Shown here: positions 33,304 through 42,841 of the stretch, in pieces
Position numbering within the stretch: the first letter of the stretch is position 1
How the letters are laid out: each line of letters opens with the position of its first letter
Assembly (NCBI RefSeq): GCF_050908995.1
Contig: NC_135120.1
Span: 3,733,433 to 3,797,432 of the forward strand
Origin: Andrena cerasifolii
Taxonomy: Eukaryota; Arthropoda; Insecta; Hymenoptera; Andrenidae
Reading direction: 5' to 3'
DNA: 64,000 bases
Program-made: the position numbers and the translations under genes
Notes under the pieces: model-generated
Told to the model about the DNA's origin: nothing
Seen by the model: the letters and a program-made list of their open reading frames with translations, nothing else
Database searches by the model: none

Positions 33304-33498
33304 ATGAAGAAAACGCAACGATTACCCCACTCCATAGACAAAAAGATTAATGTTAGAGATAAAAGCTGGTATTGCTTCCTATGTAGCAAAAACAGTGAAG
33401 AAGACATGATACGATGTCTTCAATGTCGCACCTGGGTTCATACACGTTGTGCAAACGTGGAACCCACCAAAACAGCGTACTATTGCACTACGTGCACC
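33304..33498 (+). pseudogene. Pogo-C C-terminal PHD-like zinc finger
   Basis: WYCFLCSKNSEEDMIRCLQC, RTWVHTRCA and YYCTTC have the C4HC3 spacing of a PHD finger. Similar fingers end many Tigger/Jerky-type insect transposases, so this probably belongs to pogo-C rather than being a separate gene. The frame between 33131 and 33304 is broken. Confidence 0.65.
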
Positions 33499-33769
33499 GT
33501 AAGATACTTGTTTCTTCCTGTTTCTATTTTTATTCAATGCCCTGACCAGTGTTTTTTAGATTGTATATATAAATTCATTGGTTTTTAGGAGCGGTCCAAC
33601 ATAGGAAACCGGTGGTCCAACTTACGAAACCAGTTGCCTGAAATAGACCGAAGTCATTAGTTTAGTTTTTTTGATATATTATTTTAATCAATTATTTTAT
33701 TAATACACTAAATACATGATAAAATCTACATGAAATGTAGATCATTTTCCCGTTTCTGTTTGCTTCCTG

Positions 33770-34880
33770 CAATCGATCACTTGTAACGGATGCGCCACAA
33801 ATATTAAAACTTTAAATTTGTTGGGATGCAAATTACAAATGCCGGACATGGTAATATCTTTCAAACATCCTACAACGGATTCCACAATTTATTGTGTTTT
33901 AGATGCATGCCACATGCTTAAGCTTTGTAGGAATACTTTTGTTGAAAACAATATTATCTCTCGAAAGGGAAAAATATCTGTTGTGTTTGTGACAAAATTA
34001 CACGAGGTGCAGGAGGCCGAAGATTTAAAGCTGGCTAACAAAATATCCACGGCTCATGTAAATTTTCACAAAAAAAAAATGATCGTTTGCTTGGCTGCAC
34101 AAGTTATAAGCAGCGGTGTTGCAGATGCAATCGATTATTTACGAATAAGCGGAGATACTAATTTTGTAGATAGTGAAGCGACGACAGAATTTATACGCGT
34201 TTTCGACCAACTCTTTGATGTAATGAATATATAACTCTATGATGTTTAAATCACCGATATTTAATCACAACGTAGAATATTTAACAATTTTCTTTTGTAA
34301 AAGCGAGAGATTATATTAGTAGTTTAACTATTAATGGAAAGAATATTTTGGTCCATCCAAGGAAAACTTTCGCCATCGGATTTATAGCCAATACGCTTAG
34401 TATTATATCTTAGCGTAACATTATTAACAAAAGCAAATCCGCTAAAATATTTTTAAACCTACAAGTGCTCGCAGGACCATTTGGAATAGTTTTTTTCGTG
34501 TGTCAGATCACGTGGAGGTTGGAACGATAATCCCAACTGTTTGCAATTTATGTGGGCATTAAGAAAATAATTATTTAGAAATATAGTTACCCCCCGCATC
34601 AATGCTAATTGTATGATAGATATCACCGCATCGCCAACCATTTTGGAATTTCGTACAGCTAAGCGAACTGTTGTTGAACCAAATATCAGTTCAGACGACG
34701 AAGATAAACAAATACACGAACTAATGTCATGCACAGATAGGATAGAATTAAGTTCATTACAACAGAACATATTATATTACATTACCGGTTTGGTAGTAAA
34801 AAAAGTTTTACAGAAGTTATCGTGCGCACATTGTGAAAAGTTTTTGCTTGAATTCGACAAGACCGACCATTTATATACCA
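33770..34880 (+). pseudogene. P-type transposase, C-terminal half (decayed)
   Basis: Resumes as QSITCNGCATNIKTLNLLGC; family members normally have Asp where Asn stands (TCN), the second catalytic position. VLDACHMLKLCRNTFVENN, LKLANKISTAHVNFHKKKM and VADAIDYLRISG are typical. A break near 34235 and another near 34300 lead to KTFAIGFIANTLSI. QDHLE has the third acidic residue but is followed by a TAG (LE*FF), then RGGWNDNPNCLQFMWALR. The terminal part (ILYYITGLVVKKVLQKL, CAHCEKFLL) is open at 34613-34880. The gene cannot be active. Confidence 0.85.
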
Positions 34881-34917
34881 TTAACCCTCGGTAGGCTGTT
34901 CCGGAGTCATTTCTGAC

Positions 34918-35050
34918 CCCGTCTCGAGAGGGACACGCACACAGTGACAGAGTCAGTGGTGGGGACACGCGGTCTCGAGAGCGGCATGCACACAGGCGCA
35001 AAGTCAGTGGTGGGGATTCGCGGTCTCAAGAGCGACATGCACACACTGAC
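34918..35050 (+). repeat. Left subterminal direct repeats of piggyBac
   Basis: A unit of about 51 bp (GTCAGTGGTGGGGA, CGCGGTCTCGAGAGCG, CATGCACACA) occurs two to three times. These may be transposase-binding repeats. Confidence 0.7.
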
Positions 35051-35189
35051 GGAGCTGTCCGTGAAATTGGAAAGTGATGAACTCCTTCGCGGTATCTCGT
35101 GCACTACCGTCATGTTGTTGCTATATGGAAACGGATCGGACTATATATATAATATATATACATATAATATGCATATAATATATATACAC

Positions 35190-35440
35190 GGGACCAAAAA
35201 ACGCATGCATTTCAACATGATCTACAGGTTTCCATATCTTGTTTGGTAGTAGTATCTCCCGTGCCTTCTTATTGATGTATAAAATAAGGATATTGATGAT
35301 TTGTTCATTGATGGACAAATTGAAACATTCCTCCATCGTTTTTACGTGTTCGCTCCTTCCGGTTAGTGAACCCTTACGTAAAGAGTGAACTTCTGCGTGA
35401 CTATTGTCAAGTGCAGTACACTGCCAATTACGTCCAAATA
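35190..35440 (-). pseudogene. Inverted fragment of another piggyBac transposase copy
   Basis: The minus strand reads RKGSLTGRSEHVKTMEECFN, YINKKAREILLPNKIWKPVD and HVEMHAFFGP. These align with RKGSLTERSEHVETMEECFK and the following residues of the plus-strand gene near 36290-36475 at high identity. It keeps Gln/Asn-type codons open where the main copy has a stop. It lies head-to-head with the main gene within the same element. Confidence 0.75.
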
Positions 35441-36010
35441 CAATATTATAATTATTCTTATACAACGCTTTGCCTTGTCGATCGCTTGATCATTGGATCT
35501 AGACTCTTCGATCGCTTCCGTTATCGATCCGCTTGGATTTTTCGCATCCGTCTCTTACCCAATCAGAACACTCGTTCTGCCATGTCTCACGCGGATTCGC
35601 TCATCTTCACCACCTCATTCATACCGCTAAATATGATCACAGTTTTAGTAGTTGTTTTTGTTATTTTCCTTGTTTTATTCTGCCGTTTTCGCGGACATAT
35701 GGAAGATAATCACATATTCAAATTGCATCCCTGGACATTGGCCTACCGTTTGAAAGGCCAGCAACAATGGCCGGGACCGTTTGCGCGGGAGAACCTGGGA
35801 AAAACCCGATGATAGCGTCACGCGAAGGGCGCTACGACCTTGCCGCTAGGACGCGGACAGTCTTGTACGGTCCTTGGACACGCTAGTCGACATTACGGAA
35901 GCCCTCCACGTCTTTTGTACCATCCAATCGTATCATTGTTTGAAGTGTTATCCACGGTGTATTTTTCGCGTGTGTGCTGCCCATCCACTGAAAAACATTT
36001 CTCACGCATA

Positions 36011-37594
36011 ATGGCTGAAGTATCAGTGAGTGAGCACAGCCTTTATTCACAATTTGAAGAAGAAGACTCCGATAATTATTGTGAGAAATCATCGGACAAT
36101 GGAAATTCGTCAAATAGTGACGATGAGCCTGAGGTTCAAGATTCGGAGGACGATGGAAATCCGTCAGATAGTGACGCTGAGCCACAAGTTGAAGATTCGG
36201 AACCGGATAATCAAGTTGTATTTGGACGCAGTTAGCAGCGCTCTACACCTAACAATAGTCAGGGAGATGTTCATCTCTCGCGCAAGGGTTCACTAACTGA
36301 AAGGAGTGAACACGTTGAAACAATGGAGGAATGTTTCAAATTATTCATTAGTGAACAAATCATACAAACTGCCATATTGTACACGAATAAGAAGGCACGG
36401 GAGAGTCTACCTTCAAAAAAGAAATGGAAACCCGTGGATCGTATTGAAATGGACGCATTTTTTGGACTCACGTTGCTGATCGGGCGATTTAGAGAGTCTC
36501 GCGAATCTAAACACGACTTATGAAAACAAAATCCAGCACTCTCGCGACGATATTACGCGGCTATAATGTCACGTGATCGATTTATAGAAATTTTGAGGTA
36601 TCTTCGTTTCGATGATAGTGCCATACGTGAAGCAAGGAAAGCGGTTGACAAACTGGCACCGCCAAGGGATGTAACAAATATTTTTGCTGACAATTGTCAG
36701 AATTCATACCACGCAACGGACGTTGGGTGCGTCGACGAGCAGCTAGTTACATTTCGCGGCCGTTGCTCTTTCAAGGTGTATATGCCAAACAAACCCGGCA
36801 AATATGGGATTAAAATATGGACACTTTGCGATTCCCAAACATATTATTGTTGCAACATGGACATCTATTTGGGGAAACAAGGAAACGCATCAGAGAAACA
36901 GCAAGGGCAACGTGTCGTAAGACAAATGACCGATTTCTGGAGAAATTCTGGTCGATGCGTGACGACCGATAATTTTTTCACGGACATAAGTTTAGCGGAG
37001 TATTTATTAGATAAGAACCTTTATTTAGTCGGAACAATGCGTAAAAATAGGCGGGATTTACCCAAAATGCTGACAGATATACAAAATCGATGTCTATATT
37101 CGTCTCAATTTCTTTTCGCGCAAAATATAACGCTGGTATCATACGTGCCAAAACTGCGAAAGTGTGTTATGCTACTGTCTACATTACACCGCGAGCATAA
37201 GATATCGACAGCTACACAAAAGTTTAAACCGGAAATAATAAATTATTACAATTCCACAAAAAGTGGAGTCGACGTTTTAGACAAATTAGTGAGGGAGAAT
37301 TCTTGTAGGCGCTGTACTCGTCGTTGGTCCCTATCGTTATTTATGCATTATATAGACATCGCTGCATATAATGCGTTTGTTGTGTGGCATACAAAAAATC
37401 CGACATGGGAGATGAGACATTCATCCACGATGAGAAGAAAATTATTTTTAGAGGCATTGGCAAAGAAATTGACTGCCAAAAACATTGACAGACGGGCTAC
37501 TCATTTTGAAAATCAGGAAGGAGGTCTATCAGCAAATATTGTGAGGGCGATAGAAGCAACGGGGAGAAAAATTGTTTTAAAAAAACGAGAGTAG
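36011..37594 (+). pseudogene. PiggyBac transposase (two stops, one frameshift)
   Basis: ATG 36011 starts MAEVSVSEHSLYSQFEEEDS, followed by two acidic repeats (DDGNPSDSDAEPQ type). A TAG at 36233-36235 and a TGA at 36521-36523 (HDL*KQNPA, usually Trp) interrupt one continuous frame. The core is intact from 36566: MSRDRFIEILRYLRFDD, CVDEQLVTFRGRC (first Asp), CVTTDNFFTDISLAEYLL (second Asp), STKSGVDVLDKLVRE (third Asp) and RRWSLSLFMHYIDIAAYNAF. The frame ends at 37592-37594 after an A7 run; the Cys-rich tail continues in another frame. Family: DDE_Tnp_1_7. Confidence 0.9.
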
Positions 37595-37599
37595 GAGGG

Positions 37600-37755
37600 C
37601 TCAAGCGTGCGAGATGTTGCTATTGCGTAGGAAACGACAATAAATACCCCTCAAAATGTAAATCGTGCAGTAAACATGTATGTAAAAACCATTCCACAGA
37701 AACCCGTAGCATTTTGTGCAATGCATGTAATGATGATATTGTAAATATTGAATAA
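37600..37755 (+). pseudogene. PiggyBac C-terminal cysteine-rich domain
   Basis: Reads LKRARCCYCVGNDNKYPSKC, SCSKHVCKNHSTET and ILCNACNDDIVNIE to TAA at 37753-37755. The CxxC, C-x2-C, CxxH and CxxC ligands match the zinc-binding CRD that binds piggyBac terminal repeats. It is out of frame with the catalytic core by one base, probably through the upstream poly-A tract. Confidence 0.8.
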
Positions 37756-37876
37756 ATGTAATCTTTTTATAATTCACAAGATTATTTCTTTCATATGTGT
37801 ACAACAAATATCCAAACGTTCCGAATCCGAAACTGACCGATTCGAGCTCGAGGGATCGTCACTGCGTGTACAATTA

Positions 37877-37990
37877 TCGGTGAGGGTCTCGAGCTCGGCG
37901 ATCATCATACTTTACGACAGTATCGGTGAGGGTCTCGAGCGACCGTGAATATGTATTAGTGAACTATCGGTGAGGGTCTGGAAAGACCCA
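37877..37990 (+). repeat. Right subterminal direct repeats of piggyBac
   Basis: TATCGGTGAGGGTCTCGAGC or close variants start at about 37876, 37920 and 37965. The spacing is 40-45 bp. Confidence 0.75.
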
Positions 37991-38026
37991 GGCTCCGGAC
38001 TCGAAGTCCAGTACTCGGAGGGTTAA

Positions 38027-38543
38027 ATCTGTCCATAGCCACTCATTTCGACTGAACGTGAGGAACCATGTAGCTGGTCCATAATGGTGTATCATACAGT
38101 TCAAATCATTTCTAGGTTTTCGCCAATACTGTGCTGTATTACGTAATCTGGAAAATATAGTGTTCAAGTTCGTTTGTAGCTGATCTTTAGAAAGTTGCTC
38201 TAGAAAACCAGCAGCTGTATATTTTTCACGAGGATTTACAACGTTCATTTTGTGAAAAATTCCAGCGTTCAATTGCCGCATATTGGTATCGTGTAATAAA
38301 TGAAAAATATATTGCATGTTCATTCGAAATTGCGAATGCTTGGACATCAGTTTGGACTTAATGAATTCATGGTCAGTCAAACGAACCAATCTTTTCTCAT
38401 GCTGTCCGTTCACCCCATAAGGATATAAATCTGGGAAACACTTCACATCTAAGTGTTCAGCACGATGACCCAACGGAATGTCATGGACTTCAAGCATTTG
38501 ATAGAGTGCGGTAGCAGATTCATTAACCCTTTTGTCATAAACT
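38027..38543 (-). pseudogene. Helitron Rep-like (helitron_like_N) fragment
   Basis: The minus strand reads VYDKRVNESATALYQMLEVH, DIPLGHRAEHLDVKCFPDLY, FRMNMQYIFHLLHDTNMRQL, NTIFSRLRNTAQYWRKPRND and GPATWFLTFSRNEWLWTDL. This is the helicase-like domain typical of Helitron Rep/helicase proteins (FPxLxPxG, QYxxxxRNDL, GxPTxFxTxS). The HUH endonuclease and helicase parts downstream are absent because a piggyBac and then P-type sequence follow at TTAA. Upstream, a Tc1-like element interrupts. Confidence 0.85.
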
Positions 38544-39995
38544 GCCCGAAATTACCATAAAGCCACCTACATTTTAATGTATTTTTTTAAAAAATATTAC
38601 GAAATTTAATACTCTGTCTCATCTACAATTATATTTAGTTCATAGCAAATGTAGATGTACATTGTAGCGGTTCAGACATGTTTACATTTCGTATTCGTTT
38701 ACTTTTTTGCTGCGCGAAGCAGCATACGCGTGCGAAATTTCTATAAAGCCGCATAGTTTGCATTTAGATTCTGAATGGATAACTACAGCTAGATACTGTT
38801 AAAGAAGAGTAACTGCAATCGCAAAATATGTATTTGTGTTAAAATTTATCTATAACTTCATTGAAATCGTATATATGTTATATTTTAATATATTTTTAGT
38901 AAAATGCCACGGTGAAAATTATTGACGAGTGAGGAAAAGGCATCCATTAATGCTTATAGGGATATGGAATGTTCTAACCGCGCAATTGCAATTAAAATCA
39001 ATAGATCACGCACTGTTATAAATAATTATATAAATTTGGGTGAAGACTACGGTAAAAACCATCCTCAAGGTAGAATACAGAAACTAACGAAGAGGCAGCG
39101 TTCGCGGTTGATGAGATCTGCAGCAAAAGAATGTAATAGTGCAGCACAACTTCGCACTGAATTAGAATTGTCGATAAGTACGAGGCGTGTGTAGCAGATT
39201 GTAAAAAGTTCAGGGCGGTTTCGTTGGACGAAAATGCTGCAGAAATCAGCAATGAAACCAGGACATAAACAGGCCCGTCTGGATTTTGCACATACGCACA
39301 TGTCATGGACCAAAGAATGGGAATATGTTATCTTTTCCGACGAAAAGAAGTTTGCCAGATGGCTATAAATATTATTGGCATGATTTCAGGAAGGAGAAAA
39401 ACGTGGCAATGAGTCGTAACTTCGGTGGTGGCTAATTAATGATTTGGGCTGCATTCAGAAACAACCTAAAGACTCCAATATGTAAGATTACTCACAAAAT
39501 CAATTCGATAGCGTACACAGAATTGTTGGAAATGGTTTTAATACCATTTACAGATGAAATTGAAGATGATAACTTCATCATAACTTTATCAACACGATAA
39601 CGCTGCCGTTCATCCATCGAAACACACGAAGCAGTGGCTACATAAAAAAGATATTAGGGTTTTGACTTGGCCAGCTTGTTCTCCGGATTTGAATCCTATT
39701 GAGAATCTTTGGGGAATACTTGCAAGAAAAGTTTATGGCAATTGCAAGCAATATAATTCCATTAAGGAATTATGGAACGCGGTAAACGAAGCGTGGGCGT
39801 CTATAGAAAAACAAACGCTTCAAACTTTGATTTTGTCAATGCCGAACCGCATTTTTTATGTTATTCGAAGAAATGGCAATTACACTAATTATTAATATAG
39901 AAATAAAGAAAAAACTATTGTTAATTTTGATTTTATTTATTTAAAAAGCAAGTGGCTTTATAGAAATTTCGCACTTTGTTCCTTGTTAAATTCTA
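38541..39995 (+). mobile_element. Tc1-like element (degenerate)
   Basis: Left sites CCGAAATTACCATAAAGCC (38552) and GCGAAATTTCTATAAAGCCG (38728) and the inverted right site GGCTTTATAGAAATTTCGC (39953-39971) are copies of one terminal or binding motif. A transposase remnant lies between. Two left sites recall the two binding sites in Tc3-type long repeats. The exact boundaries and TA duplication were not resolved. Confidence 0.65.
38904..39895 (+). pseudogene. Tc1/Tc3-like transposase (many lesions)
   Basis: ATG 38904 (MPR) is followed by TGA at 38913, then KLLTSEEKASINAYRDMECS, a helix-turn-helix (NRAIAIKINRSRTVINNYI) and GRIQKLTKRQRSRLMRSAAK. Later VIFSDEKKFA holds the first Asp, and an NxxHPSKHT-type region the second. 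The well-kept end VLTWPACSPDLNPIENLWGI plus LARKVYGNCKQYNSIKEL gives the DD34E glutamate (ENLW). Several stops and frameshifts separate these blocks. Confidence 0.85.
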
Positions 39996-40047
39996 TTCTT
40001 ACATTTCTTTTTAAATAAATGTTACTTCTATTATTACAACCGATCTA

Positions 40048-41213
40048 CAGGGTGTCCCACTAAGGAGTGGACAGCGCGATATCTCTTAAAGTATTGTCGA
40101 TAAAAATATAAAAAAAATAGGGAATTGCATGGTTCGAGGGGGCCCATTTATTAGCGCGAACGAATTTTGTTTTCGATTATTATTTTAAAAGATACGATGG
40201 TCAAGTTCGGTTTTTCAAATGGAACTATTTTTTTTGACGACCTGAGTTGATAGTGCGTTCCAAGACAAATTCAATAAGCTTTAATGTATACACTTTATTT
40301 CCACTGGTTTTTAAGATATTGCGCTTGCAAATTTACTGATTTTCACTGCAAGAAACTCCTCTGGAATGGCAAAAACCGGGGGCGGTCTTACTGGCCCCAC
40401 GGGTGGCACTGCCTGTTGAAATGGATACTTACCTGCCAAAGGTCTACGCCAGAAATGGCAGGCTCAAAGGCTGGACAATTCTTTTCCGTCAGAAATGCTA
40501 CTTAGGTAGGTACATCTGCGGTATCGAGAAGCGCATCGTTACTTTTATTTCGCACTTGCTTCTACGCTCGGATGGCCGGTTCTTTTGGGAGGGATGCAAG
40601 TTGGATTGGTTAGGTTAGGAGGAGTGAAAGTTGCTAGACTAAATTTCAACCATAGGGAGCAGATTGTATCAGAACCAATCCAACTTGCATCCCTCCCAAA
40701 AGAACCGGCCATCCGAGCGTAGAAGCAAGTGCGAAATAAAAGTAACGATACCTACCTAAGTAGCATTTCTGACGGAAAAGAATTGTCCAGCCTTTGGGCC
40801 TGCCATTTCTGGCGTAGACCTTTGGCAGGTAAGTATCCATTTCAACAGGCAGTGCCACCCGTGGCGCCAGTAAGACCGCCCCCGGTTTTTGCCATTCCAG
40901 AGGGGTTTCTTGCAGTGAAAATCAGTAAATTTGCAAGCGCAATATCTTAAAAACCACTGGAAATAAAGTGTATACATTAAAGCTTATTGAATTTGTCTTG
41001 GAACGCACTATCAACTCAGGTCTTCAAAAAAAATAGTTCCATTTGAAAAACCGAACTTGACCATCGTATCTTTTAAAATAATAATCGAAAACAAAATTCG
41101 TTCGCGCTAATAAATGGGCCCCCTCGAACCATGCAATTCCCTATTTTTTTTATATTTTTATCGACAATACTTTAAGAGATATCGCGCTGTCCACTCCTTA
41201 GTGGGACACCCTG
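40048..41213. mobile_element. Fold-back family 1, copy 3 (1166 bp)
   Basis: Same CAGGGTGTCCCACTAAGGAG ends; TA at 40046-40047 and 41214-41215. The arms are nearly identical to each other and to copies 1 and 2. It sits in the minus-strand Helitron-type coding sequence. Confidence 0.9.
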
Positions 41214-41215
41214 TA

Positions 41216-41511
41216 TATGCTGTTTTTAACTCTCCCAAAATGGAATGATACACAAAGTTATCAATAGTATGGAATAAGTGTAAGATTTTATCAATAAACA
41301 TGGTGGTTTTATGATAATTTCGGGCAGTGTACATTGGATAAATCGTAAACTGATCATAATATGAATCAGATTGTGACATTTGCGTCAATAATGCACGTTT
41401 GTTGTTTTCATCGATATTAAGTGTTTCACCTTCAACGTACTCGATAGATTCGTTATTATTATCATTAGCAACAACTTCTTCTTGAAATTCTGTATCTGGG
41501 AATTTGGCACT
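41216..41511 (-). pseudogene. Helitron-type coding sequence, middle piece
   Basis: The minus strand continues the DUF6570-like frame after the gypsy insertion: AKFPDTEFQEEVVANDNNNE, YVEGETLNIDENNKRALLTQ, YYDQFTIYPMYTARNYHKTT and FHTIDNFVYHSILGELKTAY. Joining across the gypsy at one copy of CACT/AGTG keeps the frame open (LLLSAKFPDT). The fold-back element interrupts after KTAY. Acidic linkers of this type lie between DUF6570 and Rep regions in Helitron proteins; that assignment is inference. Confidence 0.6.
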
Positions 41512-42703
41512 TGTAACGTACCAATGCGAACCGCCCTACATTTTTTCGTTTTTCTTTACATATTAACCAATGTTCCTTTTCATTTCCATTTAATTTTACG
41601 CCTTGTATAGTTAGCACTAAGAATTCTCGAAACACTTGCGAGCGACATCCCATGCGGCGGGAAGACAGTGAATCTAGTGACGCGCAACGCATGCGCATAA
41701 CCGCGAATTCAAAGACTAACTCAGTGCCGCGCAGGAATCAAGCGCGCTTGCGCACACCGCACGAACAACCGGACGCCGAATTATCCGAACGTACTACGCG
41801 AGTGGCGCGAACCGGACGTGAATTATAATTGGTGCGCGGAATCGCACAGCCGATGATTGGTACAACGAAGTACCGCGACTCGGTATAAATACCGGACCAT
41901 CAGCAACGGGAAAATCAGACTTGGTTCTATCACCGAACCGCCGAGACCTAGGCAGCTTTAATTAGCTCCTTACTCGAGAAGAAGTTTATTTAAAACTCCA
42001 ATTCTGATCCATCCTCTTGAGGCAGCTTTAATTAGCTCCTCAACCACAAACAAATCTCTCGAGGCAGCTTTAGATAGCTCCTCAACCACACTCAATCCTC
42101 TCGAGGAAGCTTTAGTTAGCTCCTCAACCACAAACAATCCTCTCGAGGCAGCTTTAGATAGCTCCTGCACTTTCTTTCTGGCAGCTTTAATTAGCTCCTC
42201 AACCACCAACCAAAGCCTATACGACTTCCTACTCCAAAGCGTGGGGCCAGCTTATAGGCACCAGAAGCATTTCAATCAGAGAGAAGGAATCCTCTCAAAT
42301 TCTACGTTCGAATCGACCTAGCGTCATTTCCTGTTTTATCAACATAACAAACTCTATTCTTTATTACCGACCTAGCGTCGTAACCTAAAAACAACTATAA
42401 ACTTCATTATCGACCTAGCGTTAAAAACCAATCGCGTGCGATACGTCATTACGTACCAACGTCCGTTCTATTGTAAAAACAAACTCAATTAACTGAGTAC
42501 CACACATGTTCATTATAGACCTAGTGTCTCGACATTTATTTGAATAAACCATTGTTATTTACACGTTAAAAGGAGGACTCTCGTGTCTTGAAATTCATTT
42601 CTCAATCGCATGCCACCCGAACCAATCCCACAATTCACAGGTAAACCGCTCTACTTGTGAAAACTCCTGTATCTACGGCGACGTCCCGTACAAGAACGTT
42701 ACA
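41512..42703 (+). repeat. 5' LTR of the gypsy element
   Basis: Contains five to six diverged units of about 40 bp (GAGGCAGCTTTAATTAGCTC / CTCAACCAC) at about 41950-42215 and four copies of GACCTAGCGTC (near 42315, 42367, 42412, 42519 with variants). A candidate TATA motif is GGTATAAATACC at about 41881. The repeated blocks could be regulatory or packaging elements. Confidence 0.9.
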
Positions 42704-42715
42704 GGTAGCTTAATT

Positions 42716-42736
42716 TTGGTGACAGCGGTGGGATAA
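42716..42736 (+). promoter_or_regulatory. Candidate primer-binding site
   Basis: TTGGTGACAGCGGTGGGAT lies about 13 bases after the 5' LTR. It resembles the TGGTGxCAGxxGTGGG sites of other Ty3/gypsy elements, including TTGGTGTCAGAAGTGGGATC in the 19017 element. The primer tRNA was not identified. Confidence 0.5.
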
Positions 42737-42841
42737 GTTTGCTTGAAACCGCGATCGCGTGGCAAAGGAGATCAACACTCCTAGCGAAGAACAAGACTCC
42801 TTCTTTATTACTAAGTCAGGCGCATTAAAAGAAGCAAAATC

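Larger units (their letters stand above)
31416..33660 (+). mobile_element. Pogo-C, nested in the P-type gene
   Basis: Starts GGGGAGAGTAGCCTATATTG after TA at 31414-31415. TTGGACC-type subterminal motifs recur at 31433, 31793, 31817, 33595 and 33610. The matching right terminus (a complement of GGGGAGAG) is absent and P-type coding resumes only near 33770. A deletion has therefore probably removed the right tip plus adjacent P-type codons, and the end coordinate is approximate. Confidence 0.7.
16488..34884 (+). mobile_element. P-element-type transposase gene dispersed by nested insertions
   Basis: Pieces of one THAP/P-type transposase are found in order: 16488-16497, 28933-28993, 29063-29294, 29365-29487, 29574-30200, 31332-31415 and about 33770-34880. 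Between them sit pogo-A with its own passengers, fold-back family 2 copy B and pogo-C. Both precise junctions (16497/28933 and 30200/31332) carry TA duplications, and the reading frame continues if one TA copy and the insert are removed. The outer ends and 8-bp duplication of the P element itself were not found. The right side is abutted by a piggyBac at a TTAA. Confidence 0.8.
34885..38022 (+). mobile_element. PiggyBac-type element, 3.1 kb, TTAA duplication
   Basis: Starts CCCTCGGTAGGCTGTTCCGG after TTAA (34881-34884) and ends GTACTCGGAGGG before TTAA (38023-38026). Only a short CCCTCNG tip is shared between ends. It encodes a transposase (36011-37755) with lesions, has subterminal direct repeats at both ends and contains an inverted fragment of a second piggyBac copy. 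Confidence 0.85.

Noticed and set aside
34885..35180. A CRISPR-like or satellite array at the left end of piggyBac
   Set aside because: Only two to three 51-bp direct repeats without regular spacers; they are subterminal repeats of the element in a eukaryotic genome.
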